A stretch of 64,000 nt of DNA from Sphingomonas sp. 1F27F7B (GTDB taxonomy: Bacteria; Pseudomonadota; Alphaproteobacteria; Sphingomonadales; Sphingomonadaceae). Below the pieces are notes generated by a model that saw only the letters and a list, made by a program, of their open reading frames with translations, did not search any database and was not told the DNA's origin. Shown here one piece after another: positions 1 through 9,771 of the stretch. The DNA is taken from contig NZ_SCMK01000001.1 of NCBI RefSeq assembly GCF_005503355.1, positions 124,001-188,000 on the forward strand, written 5' to 3'. Position 1 is the first letter of the stretch, and each line of letters begins with the position of its first letter. The position numbers and the translations under genes were made by a program.

Positions 1-681
1 TGGCAGGTCGCGCCAATAGACGTAGACCAGCAGCCCGAAGGACGAGACCAACCCGGCGATCAGCGTCGCGGTGGCCGAGCCGGCGATGCCCATGCGGGGG
101 AACGGGCCGATGCCTTCGATCAGCAGCGGGTTCAGGCCCGCGTCGATCGTGACGCTGAGCACCATGAACCACAGCGGCGTGATCGAATCGCCGGTGCCCC
201 GCAGGCTCATCTGGATGAGCACGCCCAGCATGCTGAACGGCAGGCCGAGGAAGATTACGCGCAGATAGTCGCGCGCCATGTCCTGCGCCTCGCCGGGAGT
301 GGCAAGCAGGCGGAGGATCTGCGGGGCGAACAGCCAGCCGAGGATCGCGATCACCACGGCGCCGCCCATCACCAGCCCGATCGCCGAGCCGAAGGCGCGC
401 CGCGCCGCCTCGACGTCGCGCCGGCCCATCGACTGGCCGATCAGGATGGTCGCTGCCATGCCGAAGCCGAACACCGCCGAAAACATCAGGAACATGATGA
501 TGTTGGCGTTGGCGGTGGCCGCCAGCGCCTGCTCCCCCAGGAAGCGGCCGACCCAGATCGAGTTGATCGAACCGTTGAGCGACTGGAGGATGTTCGAGCC
601 GAGCGTGGGCAGCGCGAACAGCAGCAGCGTCCGGCTGATCGGGCCCTGGGTCAGGTCGTGGCGTTGGGGGGGACCGGCCAT
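1..681 (-). CDS. MATE family efflux transporter, N-terminal 227 residues (cut by window edge)
   Basis: Inner-membrane exporter of the MATE family, which normally expels drugs or metabolites in exchange for Na+ or H+. Reading leftward from ATG at 681 gives an open frame to the window edge with no stop. It has the hydrophilic N-terminus and repeated hydrophobic segments of the family, including LFALPTLGSNILQSLNGSIN (first MATE helix), the RFLGEQALAA stretch and the GFGMAATILIGQSMGRRD stretch, about half the usual 450 residues. A run of seven C lies a few bases inside the start codon (see findings). The next gene on the same strand ends 72 bases upstream. The family is clear; the substrate cannot be predicted. 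Confidence 0.9.
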   Translation of the reverse strand, partial: MAGPPQRHDLTQGPISRTLLLFALPTLGSNILQSLNGSINSIWVGRFLGEQALAATANANIIMFLMFSAVFGFGMAATILIGQSMGRRDVEAARRAFGSAIGLVMGGAVVIAILGWLFAPQILRLLATPGEAQDMARDYLRVIFLGLPFSMLGVLIQMSLRGTGDSITPLWFMVLSVTIDAGLNPLLIEGIGPFPRMGIAGSATATLIAGLVSSFGLLVYVYWRDLP

Positions 682-753
682 GGCGCTCGCTCTGGTTGGA
701 GTCGGCGGAAGGGACCTCCCGCCTCTCCTCACCAGCACCGGGCGGCGGTCAGG

Positions 754-1794
754 TCAAGCCGTGCGGACACGCCGGCGGCGCATGGCCCAGAGCGCGACCA
801 TGCCCAGCGCGAACAGGCCGACCGCCTCTTCCGGGATCGGGCTCGGATCGCCGCCGCCCGGATTGGTGGTGCCCGGCGGGGTATAGGTGCCGGTATAGGT
901 GCCGAGGTGGAACTCGCCGTTCTGGACGAGGCTGCCGAACACCGCCGAGCCCTGGATATAGTTGCCGGTGGTCGCCGCCGCGTTCGGCGCGAGCACCGAT
1001 CCGCCCCAGGCGGTGGTGACGTTCAGCGTCTTCGCATCGGGGAAGTTCCAGATGACATGCTGGCCCAGCCCCTGGGTACCGCCGAGGAAATTGTCGTTGA
1101 GCGTCACGTTCGCGCCGCTGACGTTGACGATCGCGGTGTCGGCGCCGTTCAGGTTGAACTGGATCTCGCCGATCTTGTCGAGATCGGCGGCGCTGATGTT
1201 GAACACCGCCACGCCGCTGGCATTCGGCACCGCGTTGAAGGTGCCGCGATTGCCGGCGATCACGAGGTTCGAATTGCCGTCGAGCCCGCCCAGCGTGCGC
1301 GACAAGTCGGTCAGGCTGCTGGTGAGCAGGCTGCCCTGCTGCTTGAGATTGACCGAAAAGGCCGGATCGCTGACCGACAGGCCCGACTGCACCGTGTTCT
1401 GGTTGACGTTGGTATTGGCGATCGTGCCGCCCACCTTCACCGTCTGCGCCGGACCGTTGAGGTTGAAGCCGCTGTTGACGTTGCCGCCGATCACCGCGCC
1501 CGAACCGTTGTTGAGGTTCTTGGTTGAACCGTTGACGTCGCCCACCACGGTGAGGCCGGGCACGCCGAGCGTGCTCGGGGCGGGATTGCCGATCTGATAG
1601 TTGGAGGAATTGCCGTTGAGGTTGCCGCCGACAAAGGTCCGCCCCTCGACTTCCGACGAGGAGGTCAGGTCGCCCAGCACGACCAGGTTCCAGGTGCGCA
1701 GGGCGTCGAGCCCGGCAATGGACTGGGCCGAAGCGGGCGCGGCGGCCAACAGCGCCGCCACGGCGACGCCGGCGGGAAGCAGGAAGCGGTTCAT
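754..1794 (-). CDS. Choice-of-anchor A family secreted protein with PEP-CTERM-like tail
   Basis: A 346-residue exported protein. It starts with a clean signal peptide (MNRFLLPAGVAVAALLAAAPASAQ), followed by a long Asn/Gly-rich beta domain with the layout of the choice-of-anchor A family: an N-terminal WNLVVLGDLTSSSEVEGRTF stretch, repeated GGN/GDVN elements and a late HVIWNFPDA motif. The C-terminus is a sorting signal: PIPEEA, a hydrophobic helix, then RRRR, as in PEP-CTERM proteins handled by an exosortase. It is therefore probably sorted to the cell surface or a biofilm matrix. The exact function is unknown for the family. No exosortase gene lies in this window. Confidence 0.85.
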   Translation of the reverse strand: MNRFLLPAGVAVAALLAAAPASAQSIAGLDALRTWNLVVLGDLTSSSEVEGRTFVGGNLNGNSSNYQIGNPAPSTLGVPGLTVVGDVNGSTKNLNNGSGAVIGGNVNSGFNLNGPAQTVKVGGTIANTNVNQNTVQSGLSVSDPAFSVNLKQQGSLLTSSLTDLSRTLGGLDGNSNLVIAGNRGTFNAVPNASGVAVFNISAADLDKIGEIQFNLNGADTAIVNVSGANVTLNDNFLGGTQGLGQHVIWNFPDAKTLNVTTAWGGSVLAPNAAATTGNYIQGSAVFGSLVQNGEFHLGTYTGTYTPPGTTNPGGGDPSPIPEEAVGLFALGMVALWAMRRRRVRTA

Positions 1795-1918
1795 GGCGAC
1801 TCCGAGGGATTAACGACTCGGAGTTTGGTTAGGGGCACGAAGCGCCCTGAAGATATTGAGAAGCTTGGTTAACGGCGTCCCGATTCGGGAGTTGCGACGA
1901 ATGGACGCGCCTTCGCCG

Positions 1919-1954
1919 GAAATGCCATCCTCGCACGCGCGGGAATGGCGTTTC
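1919..1954 (-). terminator. Hairpin downstream of valS, degenerate copy of the GTCATCCCCGC repeat
   Basis: Just after the valS stop, the arms at 1919-1928 and 1945-1954 pair over ten positions with one mismatch. The inner part (about 1924-1949) resembles the GTCATCCCC...GGGGATGAC repeat found elsewhere in the window. There is no long T tract, so it may be a terminator, a repeat, or both. Confidence 0.45.
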
Positions 1955-1958
1955 GGGA

Positions 1959-4637
1959 TCAGCCCAGTCGCGCCAGCGCGGCGCCGAGACGCTCCGCCTC
2001 GGCGGCCTTCTCGGCATGGTCGGCGCGCGCCTTTTCCACGGCCTCGGGCTTGGCCTTCTCGACGAAGCTCGGGTTGTTCAGCCGGCCCGCCAGGCCGTCG
2101 CGCTCCTTCTCGGCCGCCGCGATCGCCTTGGCGAGGCGCGTCTTCTCGGCCTCGAGATCGATCACATCGCCCAGCGGCACCACGAAGGTCGCTTCGTCGA
2201 CGACGATCTGGAGCGAGCCGCCGGCAGGCACTTCGCCCGAAGCCTGATCGACGCGCGCAAGACGGGCGAGCGCGGCCTCCTGTCGGCCAAGGCGGGCGCC
2301 GGTCTCGGCCGAGGCATCGCGTACGAAGATCGGCAGGCGCGCGCCCGGGGGCACGTTCAGCTCGGTCCGCGCGGCGCGGATCTCGCTCACCAGGCGGATC
2401 AGCCAGTCGATCTCCTGCGCGGCCGAGGGATCGAGCGCGCGGGCATCGGCCATCGGCCATTTCGCGACGATCAGCTCATGGTCGCGCGCGCCCATCTTCG
2501 ACCAGAGCTCCTCGGTGATGAAGGGCATGAACGGGTGGAGCATGACCAGGATCTGGTCGAGCGCCCAACCCGCCACCGCACGCGTCTCCTCGGCGCCTTC
2601 CGCACCCTCGCCCTGCAGCACCGGCTTGATCAGCTCCAGATACCAGTCGCAGAACCGGCTCCAGACGAACTGGTAGATGCTGTTCGCCGCCTCGTCGAAG
2701 CGCAGGTCGGCCAGCGCCAGGTCGATCGCCTGCACCGTTGCCACCGTCTCGGCGATGATCCAGCGATTGACCGCCAGCTCGGCCGCGGGCGGCTCGAGGG
2801 TGGTCGACGTACCGATCCCGTTCGACTGCGCAAAGCGCGCCGCGTTCCACAGCTTGGTCGCGAAGTTGCGATAGCCTTCGATCCGGCGCTCATCCATCTT
2901 GATGTCGCGGCCCTGGCTCTCCATCGCCGCCATGAAGAAGCGCAGCGCATCGGCGCCATAGCTGTCGATCAGCCCGAGCGGATTGACGACATTGCCCTTG
3001 GACTTGGACATTTTCTGCCCATCGGCTGCGCGGACGAGACCGTGGAGATACAAGGTCTTGAAGGGCACTGCTTTCATGAAGTGCAAGCCCTGCATCATCA
3101 TGCGCGCATCCCAGAAGAACAGGATGTCGAAGCCCGAGATCAGCACGTCGTTGGGATAGCGCCCGCCCAGCGTGGGATCGGGGTTCTCCGGCCAGCCCAT
3201 CGTCGCGAAGGGCCAGAGCGCGGAGGAGAACCAGGTGTCGAGGACGTCATTGTCCTGGGTGAGCTTCACGCCCTCCCCGGCCTGCGCCTGGGCTTCGGCC
3301 TCGCTCTCGGCGACGAAGATGCCGCCGTCCTCCGCGAACCATGCCGGGATCCGGTGACCCCACCAGAGCTGGCGCGAGACGCACCAGGGCTGGATGTTCT
3401 CCATCCAGTTGAAATAGGTCTTTTCCCAGCTCTTCGGCACGATCTTCGTGGCGCCGGAGCGCACCGCCTCGATCGCCGGCCTGGCCAGCGTCGCGGCGTC
3501 GACATACCATTGGTCGGTCAGCCAGGGCTCGATGACGTCGCCCGAGCGGTCGCCGAAGGGCGTGGCGATCGTGCGCGGTTCGGCATCATGCTCGACGCCT
3601 TCCTTGTCGACATGCGGGATCAGATGGCCCTCGGCCTTCAACCGCTCGACCACCAGCTTGCGCGCCTCGAACCGGTCGAGTCCAAGCAGCGCTTCGGGGA
3701 TCAGCCCATCGGCGGTCTGGGCGATGCGGGCCTTGGCGTCGAGCATGTTGAGCATGTCGCGCGCCTCGATGCCCGCACGACGGCCGACTTCGAAATCGTT
3801 GAAGTCATGACCCGGCGTGATCTTCACTGCGCCCGAGCCGAGCTCGGGATCGGCATGCTCGTCGGTGACGATCGGGACCAGGCGGCCGGTGATCGGCAGC
3901 CTGACCATCTTGCCCACCAGCGCGGCGTAGCGCGCATCGGTCGGGTGCACCGCCACGGCCATGTCGGCCAGCATCGTCTCGGGGCGCGTGGTCGCGACTT
4001 CGATCGCGCCCGAGCCGTCGGCGAGCGGATAGCTGAGCCGCCAGAAGCTGCCCTTGACGTCCCTGGTCTCGACTTCGAGGTCGCTGATCGCGGTGCCCAG
4101 GCCCGGATCCCAGTTCACCAGACGCTTGTCGCGATAGAGCAGCCCCTGCCTGTGCAGCTCGACGAACACCTTGAGGACGGCTTTCGAGAAGCCCTCGTCC
4201 ATGGTGAAGCGCTCGTTCGCCCAGTCCATCGAGCAGCCGAGCCGGCGGAGCTGCTGGGTGATCTCGCCGCCGCTCTCCTCCTTCCACTCCCAGACCTTGG
4301 CGACGAATTCCTCGCGCGTGAAGTCGGTGCGCTTCTGCTGGCGGAGGTTCATCTGGCGCTCGACGACCATCTGGGTCGCGATGCCGGCATGATCGGTGCC
4401 GACCACCCAGCGCGCGTCCTTGCCCTTCAGCCGCGCATGGCGGACGAGGATGTCCTGCAGCGTATTGTCGAGCGCATGGCCGATATGGAGGCTGCCCGTC
4501 ACATTGGGCGGCGGGTTGACCAGCGTCCAGGGATCGGCGCCGTCTCGCTCGGGGCGGAACAGGCCATTGGCCTCCCAATGCTGGTACCAGCGGGATTCGA
4601 GTTCGGCGGGATCGAAGGTCTTGGGCAGTTCGGACAT
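1959..4637 (-). CDS. valS: Valine--tRNA ligase
   Basis: Class I aminoacyl-tRNA synthetase charging tRNA-Val in the cytoplasm, 892 residues, the usual length. The sequence shows [21 protein letters not shown] with HIGH at residues 51-54, the editing (CP1) domain in the middle with the [10 protein letters not shown] motif, and KMSKS at 542-546. The C-terminus is a coiled-coil tRNA-binding arm rich in Ala, Glu and Lys, typical of ValRS. The gene stands alone between a secreted protein and a repeat. The start at 4637 is the only one that keeps the full N-terminus ([21 protein letters not shown]). Confidence 0.98.
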   Translation of the reverse strand: MSELPKTFDPAELESRWYQHWEANGLFRPERDGADPWTLVNPPPNVTGSLHIGHALDNTLQDILVRHARLKGKDARWVVGTDHAGIATQMVVERQMNLRQQKRTDFTREEFVAKVWEWKEESGGEITQQLRRLGCSMDWANERFTMDEGFSKAVLKVFVELHRQGLLYRDKRLVNWDPGLGTAISDLEVETRDVKGSFWRLSYPLADGSGAIEVATTRPETMLADMAVAVHPTDARYAALVGKMVRLPITGRLVPIVTDEHADPELGSGAVKITPGHDFNDFEVGRRAGIEARDMLNMLDAKARIAQTADGLIPEALLGLDRFEARKLVVERLKAEGHLIPHVDKEGVEHDAEPRTIATPFGDRSGDVIEPWLTDQWYVDAATLARPAIEAVRSGATKIVPKSWEKTYFNWMENIQPWCVSRQLWWGHRIPAWFAEDGGIFVAESEAEAQAQAGEGVKLTQDNDVLDTWFSSALWPFATMGWPENPDPTLGGRYPNDVLISGFDILFFWDARMMMQGLHFMKAVPFKTLYLHGLVRAADGQKMSKSKGNVVNPLGLIDSYGADALRFFMAAMESQGRDIKMDERRIEGYRNFATKLWNAARFAQSNGIGTSTTLEPPAAELAVNRWIIAETVATVQAIDLALADLRFDEAANSIYQFVWSRFCDWYLELIKPVLQGEGAEGAEETRAVAGWALDQILVMLHPFMPFITEELWSKMGARDHELIVAKWPMADARALDPSAAQEIDWLIRLVSEIRAARTELNVPPGARLPIFVRDASAETGARLGRQEAALARLARVDQASGEVPAGGSLQIVVDEATFVVPLGDVIDLEAEKTRLAKAIAAAEKERDGLAGRLNNPSFVEKAKPEAVEKARADHAEKAAEAERLGAALARLG

Positions 4638-4679
4638 GCCCTGCCCTTAGCGATGTGTAGGCTATACACACAACCCATC

Positions 4680-4705
4680 GTCATCCCCGCTCGCACGGGG
4701 ACGAC
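4680..4705. repeat. Palindromic intergenic repeat, GTCATCCCC...GGGGACGAC type
   Basis: A single palindromic unit with arms GTCATCCCCG and CGGGGACGAC lies between valS and the S9 peptidase gene. The same motif recurs at 31308-31330, 31366-31388 and 40582-40604, and in decayed form near 1924-1949. It can fold as a hairpin in either strand. Confidence 0.7.
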
Positions 4706-4719
4706 GAATTGCGGGTGGA

Positions 4720-6789
4720 TCACTTCGCCGCGGCGGTTCCCGCATCCTGCTGCTTGCCCGTATATCGGCCCAGCCAGCCGAGCACGGTGCCATACCATTG
4801 CATCGAGTTCTTCGGCTTGAGCACCCAGTGGTTCTCGTCCGGGAAGACCAGCAGCTTGGACGGGATGTCGCGGCGCTGGAGCGCCGTGAAGGCGGCGAGG
4901 CCCTGGGTATAGGGAATGCGGAAGTCCTTCTCGCTGGTGATCACCAGCTGCGGGGTCTTCCACTTGTCGACATGGTTGACCGGGTTCCACTTCTCGAACG
5001 CCGCAGGGTCCTCGAAATAGGCCTTGCCGCCATGCTCCCATTCGTCGAACCAGAGCTCCTCGGTCTCATAGGCCATGGCGCGCGCATCGAACACGCCGTC
5101 ATGCTGGACGATGCACTTGAACCGATCGGGCCACTGCCCTTCGATCCAGTTCATCATATAGCCGCCATAGGAAGCGCCGAGCGCGCAGGCATTGCCGGCA
5201 TCGAGATAGGCGAACTTGTCCGTCGCGGCCTTGAGGCCCTTTTGCAGGTCTTCGAGCGGCCAGCCGCCCCAATTGTTGCGGATCGCGTCGGTGAAGGCCT
5301 GACCATAGCCGGTCGAGCCGTGGAAATCGACTGCGACCACTGCATAGCCGGCACCGGCGAACACCGCCGGGTTCCAGCGATAGGACCAGCTGTTGTTGCT
5401 CGAACCCTGTGGGCCGCCATGGACGATGAAGGCGATCGGCGCCTTCTTGCCCTCAGCCAGGTTCGCCGGGCGAACGGCATAGCCCCAGACCGTGTCGTTG
5501 TTGGCGCCCGCGAAGCTGAAGCGCTCAACCTTCGGCAGATCGATGCCCGCGAGCTTCTCGGCGTTGACGGACGTCAGGCGGGTGCTGGCCTTGCCCTTGA
5601 GCTGGTAGAAATCGTCAGGCGCGGTGAGGCTGTTCATCGAATAGACGATGCCGCCCTTGGTGGGCACCACCGCCGTGACATTGCCGAGCTGGGTAAGCCG
5701 CTCCACCTTGCCGGTCCGCGGATCGACCGACCAGATCGGGTTTTCCTGCGTATCCTCGGCAGTGACGTAGATCGTCTTCGAATCGAGCGACCAGGCGATC
5801 GAGCCGATCGAACGGTCCCAGGCCTGGGTCAGCGCCCTGGTCTCGCCGGTAGCGAGGTTGCGCAGCTGGAGCACCTGGCGATCCGCCTCATAGGTGGCGC
5901 GCGCCATCGAGAAATAGGCGAGCCACTTGCCGTCTGGCGAGACAGCGGGAAGATTGTCCATCCCTTCGTTCGCCTTGGTGAGGTTCACCGGTGCCGAGGA
6001 GCCGTCGGCCGGAGCAGCGAAGATGTCGAGGTTGGTCGACTTGGCTTCGATCCGGCCGGCCTCGCGCAGAGCGAAATAGACAGTCTTGCCGTCCGGGCTC
6101 CAGGCGACTTCCTCGCCGCCGCCAAAGGGCTTGGAGGGGCTGTCGCCGATCAGGCCGCCCTCGATCGCCACGCCGTTGCCGGTCGCGCCGTCCGGGCCGA
6201 AGGGCAGCACGAAGAGCTGCGAGCGCTCGCCATTACTCCACGTATCCCAGTGGCGCACGAAGAGCTGGTCATAGGTGCGACCCGAACCGGCATTCGGGTC
6301 CTTCTTGACCATGGCGGGTTCGAGGCTGGGCGCGCCGGGCTTGCGATCGGCCCAGACAAGCAGCTTGCTGCCGTCGGGCGAGACCTTGAAACCGTTGAAA
6401 CCACCCGGGATATGCGTGAGCCGAGTCGCGGCGCCGCCGGTGATCGCGATGCCCCAGACGGCATCCTCGCCGTCCTTGTCCGACTGGAACCAGACGGTCT
6501 TGCCGTCGGCGGAGAATTGCGGGCCGGTTTCGTTGACGTCCGCCTCGGCGACCAGCTTCTCGGGCTTGGCACCCTTAACCGTCAGGTCGAGGCGCCACAG
6601 GTCGTAGCGGCCCCGGTTGGCGGCGAGATCGGTCTCGCGCTGCTGCCAGACGAGCCAATGGCCGTCGGGCGAGACCACGGGCGCGCCGACGCGCGACAGG
6701 GTGGCGACGTCCTGGATGGTGAGATCACGCGCCAGCGCGGGCGCAGCGGTGTAGGCGAGCGCGACGCTCGCGAGCAGGATGTGCTTCAT
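4720..6789 (-). CDS. S9 family (prolyl oligopeptidase-type) serine peptidase, exported
   Basis: A 689-residue secreted or periplasmic peptidase, related to dipeptidyl/acylaminoacyl peptidases. The signal peptide is MKHILLASVALAYTAAPALA. Residues of about 25-420 form a beta-propeller with repeated SPDGKW/SADGKT (PD40) blades. The C-terminal alpha/beta-hydrolase domain carries GASYGGYM with the predicted nucleophile Ser540, SEKDFRIPYTQ with Asp622 and DENHW with His654, a complete triad. It probably trims peptides, often proline-containing ones, for uptake. It is divergent from fmt, with a 128-base gap that holds a repeat. No regulator is seen. Confidence 0.94.
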   Translation of the reverse strand: MKHILLASVALAYTAAPALARDLTIQDVATLSRVGAPVVSPDGHWLVWQQRETDLAANRGRYDLWRLDLTVKGAKPEKLVAEADVNETGPQFSADGKTVWFQSDKDGEDAVWGIAITGGAATRLTHIPGGFNGFKVSPDGSKLLVWADRKPGAPSLEPAMVKKDPNAGSGRTYDQLFVRHWDTWSNGERSQLFVLPFGPDGATGNGVAIEGGLIGDSPSKPFGGGEEVAWSPDGKTVYFALREAGRIEAKSTNLDIFAAPADGSSAPVNLTKANEGMDNLPAVSPDGKWLAYFSMARATYEADRQVLQLRNLATGETRALTQAWDRSIGSIAWSLDSKTIYVTAEDTQENPIWSVDPRTGKVERLTQLGNVTAVVPTKGGIVYSMNSLTAPDDFYQLKGKASTRLTSVNAEKLAGIDLPKVERFSFAGANNDTVWGYAVRPANLAEGKKAPIAFIVHGGPQGSSNNSWSYRWNPAVFAGAGYAVVAVDFHGSTGYGQAFTDAIRNNWGGWPLEDLQKGLKAATDKFAYLDAGNACALGASYGGYMMNWIEGQWPDRFKCIVQHDGVFDARAMAYETEELWFDEWEHGGKAYFEDPAAFEKWNPVNHVDKWKTPQLVITSEKDFRIPYTQGLAAFTALQRRDIPSKLLVFPDENHWVLKPKNSMQWYGTVLGWLGRYTGKQQDAGTAAAK

Positions 6790-6870
6790 GCGGGAACGAT
6801 AGCCGGAAGGTTGCAGGCGTTACAATCGGGATCGCCCCCACAAAATCTCGCCGTCCTCGCCGAGCCGCGC

Positions 6871-6892
6871 GGGATCCCGGCTTTCGCCGGGG
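6871..6892. repeat. GGGATCCCGGCTTTCGCCGGGG-type palindromic repeat
   Basis: An inverted-repeat unit in the gap between the S9 peptidase and fmt, with arms CCCGGC and GCCGGG around a TTTC loop. It resembles a repeat class that reads as 'GIPAFAG' in translation. Only one copy was noticed in this window. Confidence 0.4.
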
Positions 6893-6917
6893 CGGCGAGT
6901 AAGGCTACAGGCGCGGG

Positions 6918-7847
6918 ATGCGGATCATCTTCATGGGAACCCCGGAGTTTGCGGTGCCGGTGCTCGACGCGCTGGTCGAAGCCGGGCACGACATCGTGGC
7001 GGCCTACAGCCAGCCACCCCGGGCCGGCGGGCGGCGAGGCAAGGCGCTCACTCCTTCGCCGGTGCACGCACGGGCCGAGGAACATGGCATCGACGTGCGC
7101 ACACCGCTCTCCTTCCGCAAGGAACCCGGCGCGATCGAGGCCTTTGCGGCGCTGGAGGCGGACGTGGCGGTGGTCGCCGCCTATGGCCTGATCCTGCCGC
7201 AGCCGGTGCTGGACGCGCCGAGGCACGGGTGCCTGAACGTCCATGGCTCGCTGTTGCCGAGATGGCGTGGCGCCGCGCCGATCCAGCGCGCCATCCTCGC
7301 CGGCGATGCCGAGACCGGCGTCGGTATCATGCAGATGGAAGCCGGTCTCGATACCGGGCCGGTACGGCTGGAGGAACGCACGCCGATTGACGGCAAGACC
7401 GCAGGCCTGCTCACCGCAGAGCTGAGCATGATGGGCGCGCGGCTGATGGTCGCGGTGCTGGCCGATCTGGAGGGGCATCCGGCAATGCCGCAACCCGAAG
7501 AGGGCGTTACCTATGCCGGAAAGATCGACAAGGCCGAAGCTCGGCTCGATTTTGCCCGCAGCGCCGTGGAAGTCGATCGGCAGGTGCGCGCGTTCAATCC
7601 GGCACCGGGCGCCTTCTTCGAATTCCAGGGCGAGCGGATCAAGGTCCTGGCCGCGAGCATCCTCACCGACGGCCATCTCGGCTCCGATTTCTCCAGTACG
7701 CCGGGGCTGGTCCTGGACGAACAGCTGACGATCGGCTGCACGACCGGCGCGATCCGCCCCGATGTCGTCCAGCGGGCGGGGCGCGGCGTCATGACGTCAC
7801 TCGACCTGCTGCGCGGCCTGCAGATTCCCGGGGGAGCGCAGCTTTGA
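6918..7847 (+). CDS. fmt: Methionyl-tRNA formyltransferase
   Basis: Transfers a formyl group from 10-formyl-THF to initiator Met-tRNA, needed for bacterial translation initiation. 309 residues. The N-terminus [19 protein letters not shown], the [10 protein letters not shown] segment and the catalytic [16 protein letters not shown] motif (His109, Asp in the later GVGIMQM region) are typical. The C-terminal OB-like domain is intact ([22 protein letters not shown]). It overlaps truA by four bases and is co-transcribed with it. In many bacteria def precedes fmt; here the upstream neighbour is a divergent peptidase, so def must be elsewhere. Confidence 0.98.
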   Translation: MRIIFMGTPEFAVPVLDALVEAGHDIVAAYSQPPRAGGRRGKALTPSPVHARAEEHGIDVRTPLSFRKEPGAIEAFAALEADVAVVAAYGLILPQPVLDAPRHGCLNVHGSLLPRWRGAAPIQRAILAGDAETGVGIMQMEAGLDTGPVRLEERTPIDGKTAGLLTAELSMMGARLMVAVLADLEGHPAMPQPEEGVTYAGKIDKAEARLDFARSAVEVDRQVRAFNPAPGAFFEFQGERIKVLAASILTDGHLGSDFSSTPGLVLDEQLTIGCTTGAIRPDVVQRAGRGVMTSLDLLRGLQIPGGAQL

Positions 7848-8584
7848 CCCGGTTCGCGCTGACGGTGGAGTTCGACGGGCGGCCCTTCATGGGCTGGCAG
7901 CGGCAGGACCATGGCCCGAGCGTGCAGCAGGCGATCGAGAGCGCCGCTTTCTCGATCACCGGCGAGATCGCCTCGGTCCAGGCCGCCGGGCGTACCGATG
8001 CCGGCGTCCATGCGCTGGGCATGCGCGCGCATGTCGATGTCGAGAAGCCGATGGCCGCGTTCCGGCTGATGGAAGCGCTCAACGCGCGGCTGCGGCCCGA
8101 TCCGGTGGCGATCCTCGATTGCGTCGAAGTAGCGGACGATTGGCATGCCCGTTTCTCGTGTGTCGCGCGCCATTATGAATACAGAATCTCGACACGGCGC
8201 GCGCCGCTCACCTGGGAAAAGGGGCTTGCCTGGCGCGTGATTCCGCCGCTGGACCCGGGCGCGATGCAAGCGGGCGCGGCGCGGCTGGTGGGTCGGCACG
8301 ACTTCACGACCTTCCGCTCGGTCCATTGCCAGGCCGACAGCCCCCTGCGCACGCTCGACCGGCTCGAAATAGTGCAGGACGGCGAACGGATCAGCGTGTT
8401 CGCCTCGGCCCGTTCCTTCCTCCACCATCAGGTGCGCTCGATGGTGGGATGCCTGGTGCTGGTCGGCCAGGGGCGCTGGAGCCCCGACGACATGACCGCG
8501 GCCCTCGAGGCACGTGATCGCGGCGCGCTGGGATTGAACGCGCCTTCGGACGGCCTGTTCTTCCTGCGGGCCGACTATCTCTAG
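7844..8584 (+). CDS. truA: tRNA pseudouridine(38-40) synthase TruA
   Basis: Isomerises uridines 38-40 in the anticodon arm of many tRNAs. 246 residues, with [13 protein letters not shown] holding catalytic Asp52, the [12 protein letters not shown] segment and [13 protein letters not shown] near the end. The start is a TTG whose last two bases belong to the TGA of fmt (TTGA overlap), preceded by GGGGGAG, so translation is coupled to fmt. The stop TAG sits in a CTAG that also provides the stop of the convergent methyltransferase gene. Confidence 0.97.
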   Translation: MTRFALTVEFDGRPFMGWQRQDHGPSVQQAIESAAFSITGEIASVQAAGRTDAGVHALGMRAHVDVEKPMAAFRLMEALNARLRPDPVAILDCVEVADDWHARFSCVARHYEYRISTRRAPLTWEKGLAWRVIPPLDPGAMQAGAARLVGRHDFTTFRSVHCQADSPLRTLDRLEIVQDGERISVFASARSFLHHQVRSMVGCLVLVGQGRWSPDDMTAALEARDRGALGLNAPSDGLFFLRADYL

Positions 8585-9771
8585 CGACTGAACCGCGCCG
8601 CCAGCTCGACATGAGTCGACCAGCGGAACTGGCCGACCGGCTGGATCCAGTCGAGTGTATAGCCACCCTCGCACAAGATCTCCGCATCTCGCGCGAAAGT
8701 ACTGGGATTACAGGAAACATATCCGATGACCGGTGTTCGGGCCCGGGCGATTTCGTTTGCCTGCTCGCGCGCGCCGGCACGCGGCGGATCAAGGATCACG
8801 GCCTCGAACTTGTCGAGATCGGCGCCGGTCACCGGACGACGGAACAAGTCCCGATGATCGGCGAAGACCAGGCGCCGCGCCTGCCCCGCCGCCGCCTTGA
8901 GCGAGAGGATGGCATCGCGCGCCGCCTCCGCCGCATAGACCTTGGCCTGGGGAAAGGCGAAAGTGAAGGTGCCGAGCCCGGCGAACAGATCGGCAACGGT
9001 GCCGGCATTGCCGACCATCTCGCGAACCGCGGCGACCAGCGCCGCCTCCCCCTCGGGCGTCGCCTGGAGGAAATTGGCCGGCGGGAACGGCACCGGCACC
9101 CCGCCGAGCGTGATCGTCACCGGATCCGGTTCCCAGCGCGCCATGGGCCCCAACCCCTCATCCATCGAGAAGCGGGCGAGCCGGTGGCGCTGGGCAAAGG
9201 CCGTGATCCGTTCGGCGGCGGCCAGGCCTTCCGCCTCGAACCCGTCGAGCAGCACATCCACGCCTTGATCGGCCCGAGCGAGATGGACGTTGATTCGCCT
9301 CGCCCCCGGCAGCAGCTCGGCGAGCAACCCTCGAAGGGGAGCGAGCAGCGCGAACAATTCGGGGGCGAGGACATGGCATTCCTGCAGATCGATCAGCGTG
9401 TGGCTGCCCTGTCCGGTGAAGCCCAGAAGGACCTGGCGGCCGCGGCGCTCGGCATGGAGCGTGGCGCGGCGGCGGGTACGCGGCGGCGACAGCTGCGGCG
9501 CGCGAATCTCCGTCTCGAGCTTGTGCTGGGCGAGCGCGCCGGCAATCCGATCGGTGATGAAGCCGCCCCACGCCATGTCGTCGAGATGCTGGAGCTGGCA
9601 GCCGCCGCACGCCGGAAAGTGACGGCATGGCGGCTCCCGATGGTGCGGGCCCGGCGTGACGGTGCCATGGGCATCGATATGGTCGCCGGGCGCAGCAAGG
9701 GGCACGTGACGACCATCGGCGGTGACGCCGTCGCCACGCGCCGCGACTCTCAGGACTTCGCTCAGAGGCAT
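8581..9771 (-). CDS. RlmD/TrmA-type Fe-S SAM-dependent RNA m5U methyltransferase
   Basis: Methylates uridine in structured RNA, in the family of RlmD (23S m5U1939). 396 residues from ATG 9771, chosen because it overlaps the upstream nnr stop by ten bases and begins with the expected short TRAM-like beta domain. A 4Fe-4S ligand set is visible: Cys49, Cys55 and Cys58 in [10 protein letters not shown] plus Cys132 in LQECHVL. The Rossmann motif is [11 protein letters not shown]. The catalytic cysteine is Cys354 in [12 protein letters not shown], and the preceding DPPRAG motif is present. The last in a leftward operon. The exact RNA site is inferred from the family, so no symbol is given. Confidence 0.93.
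   Translation of the reverse strand: MPLSEVLRVAARGDGVTADGRHVPLAAPGDHIDAHGTVTPGPHHREPPCRHFPACGGCQLQHLDDMAWGGFITDRIAGALAQHKLETEIRAPQLSPPRTRRRATLHAERRGRQVLLGFTGQGSHTLIDLQECHVLAPELFALLAPLRGLLAELLPGARRINVHLARADQGVDVLLDGFEAEGLAAAERITAFAQRHRLARFSMDEGLGPMARWEPDPVTITLGGVPVPFPPANFLQATPEGEAALVAAVREMVGNAGTVADLFAGLGTFTFAFPQAKVYAAEAARDAILSLKAAAGQARRLVFADHRDLFRRPVTGADLDKFEAVILDPPRAGAREQANEIARARTPVIGYVSCNPSTFARDAEILCEGGYTLDWIQPVGQFRWSTHVELAARFSR

Noticed and set aside
2016..4820. A 934-codon open frame antisense to valS
   Set aside because: valS has every synthetase motif on the other strand. Long antisense frames are expected in this GC-rich codon usage; the predicted peptide is low-complexity His/Arg/Leu-rich.
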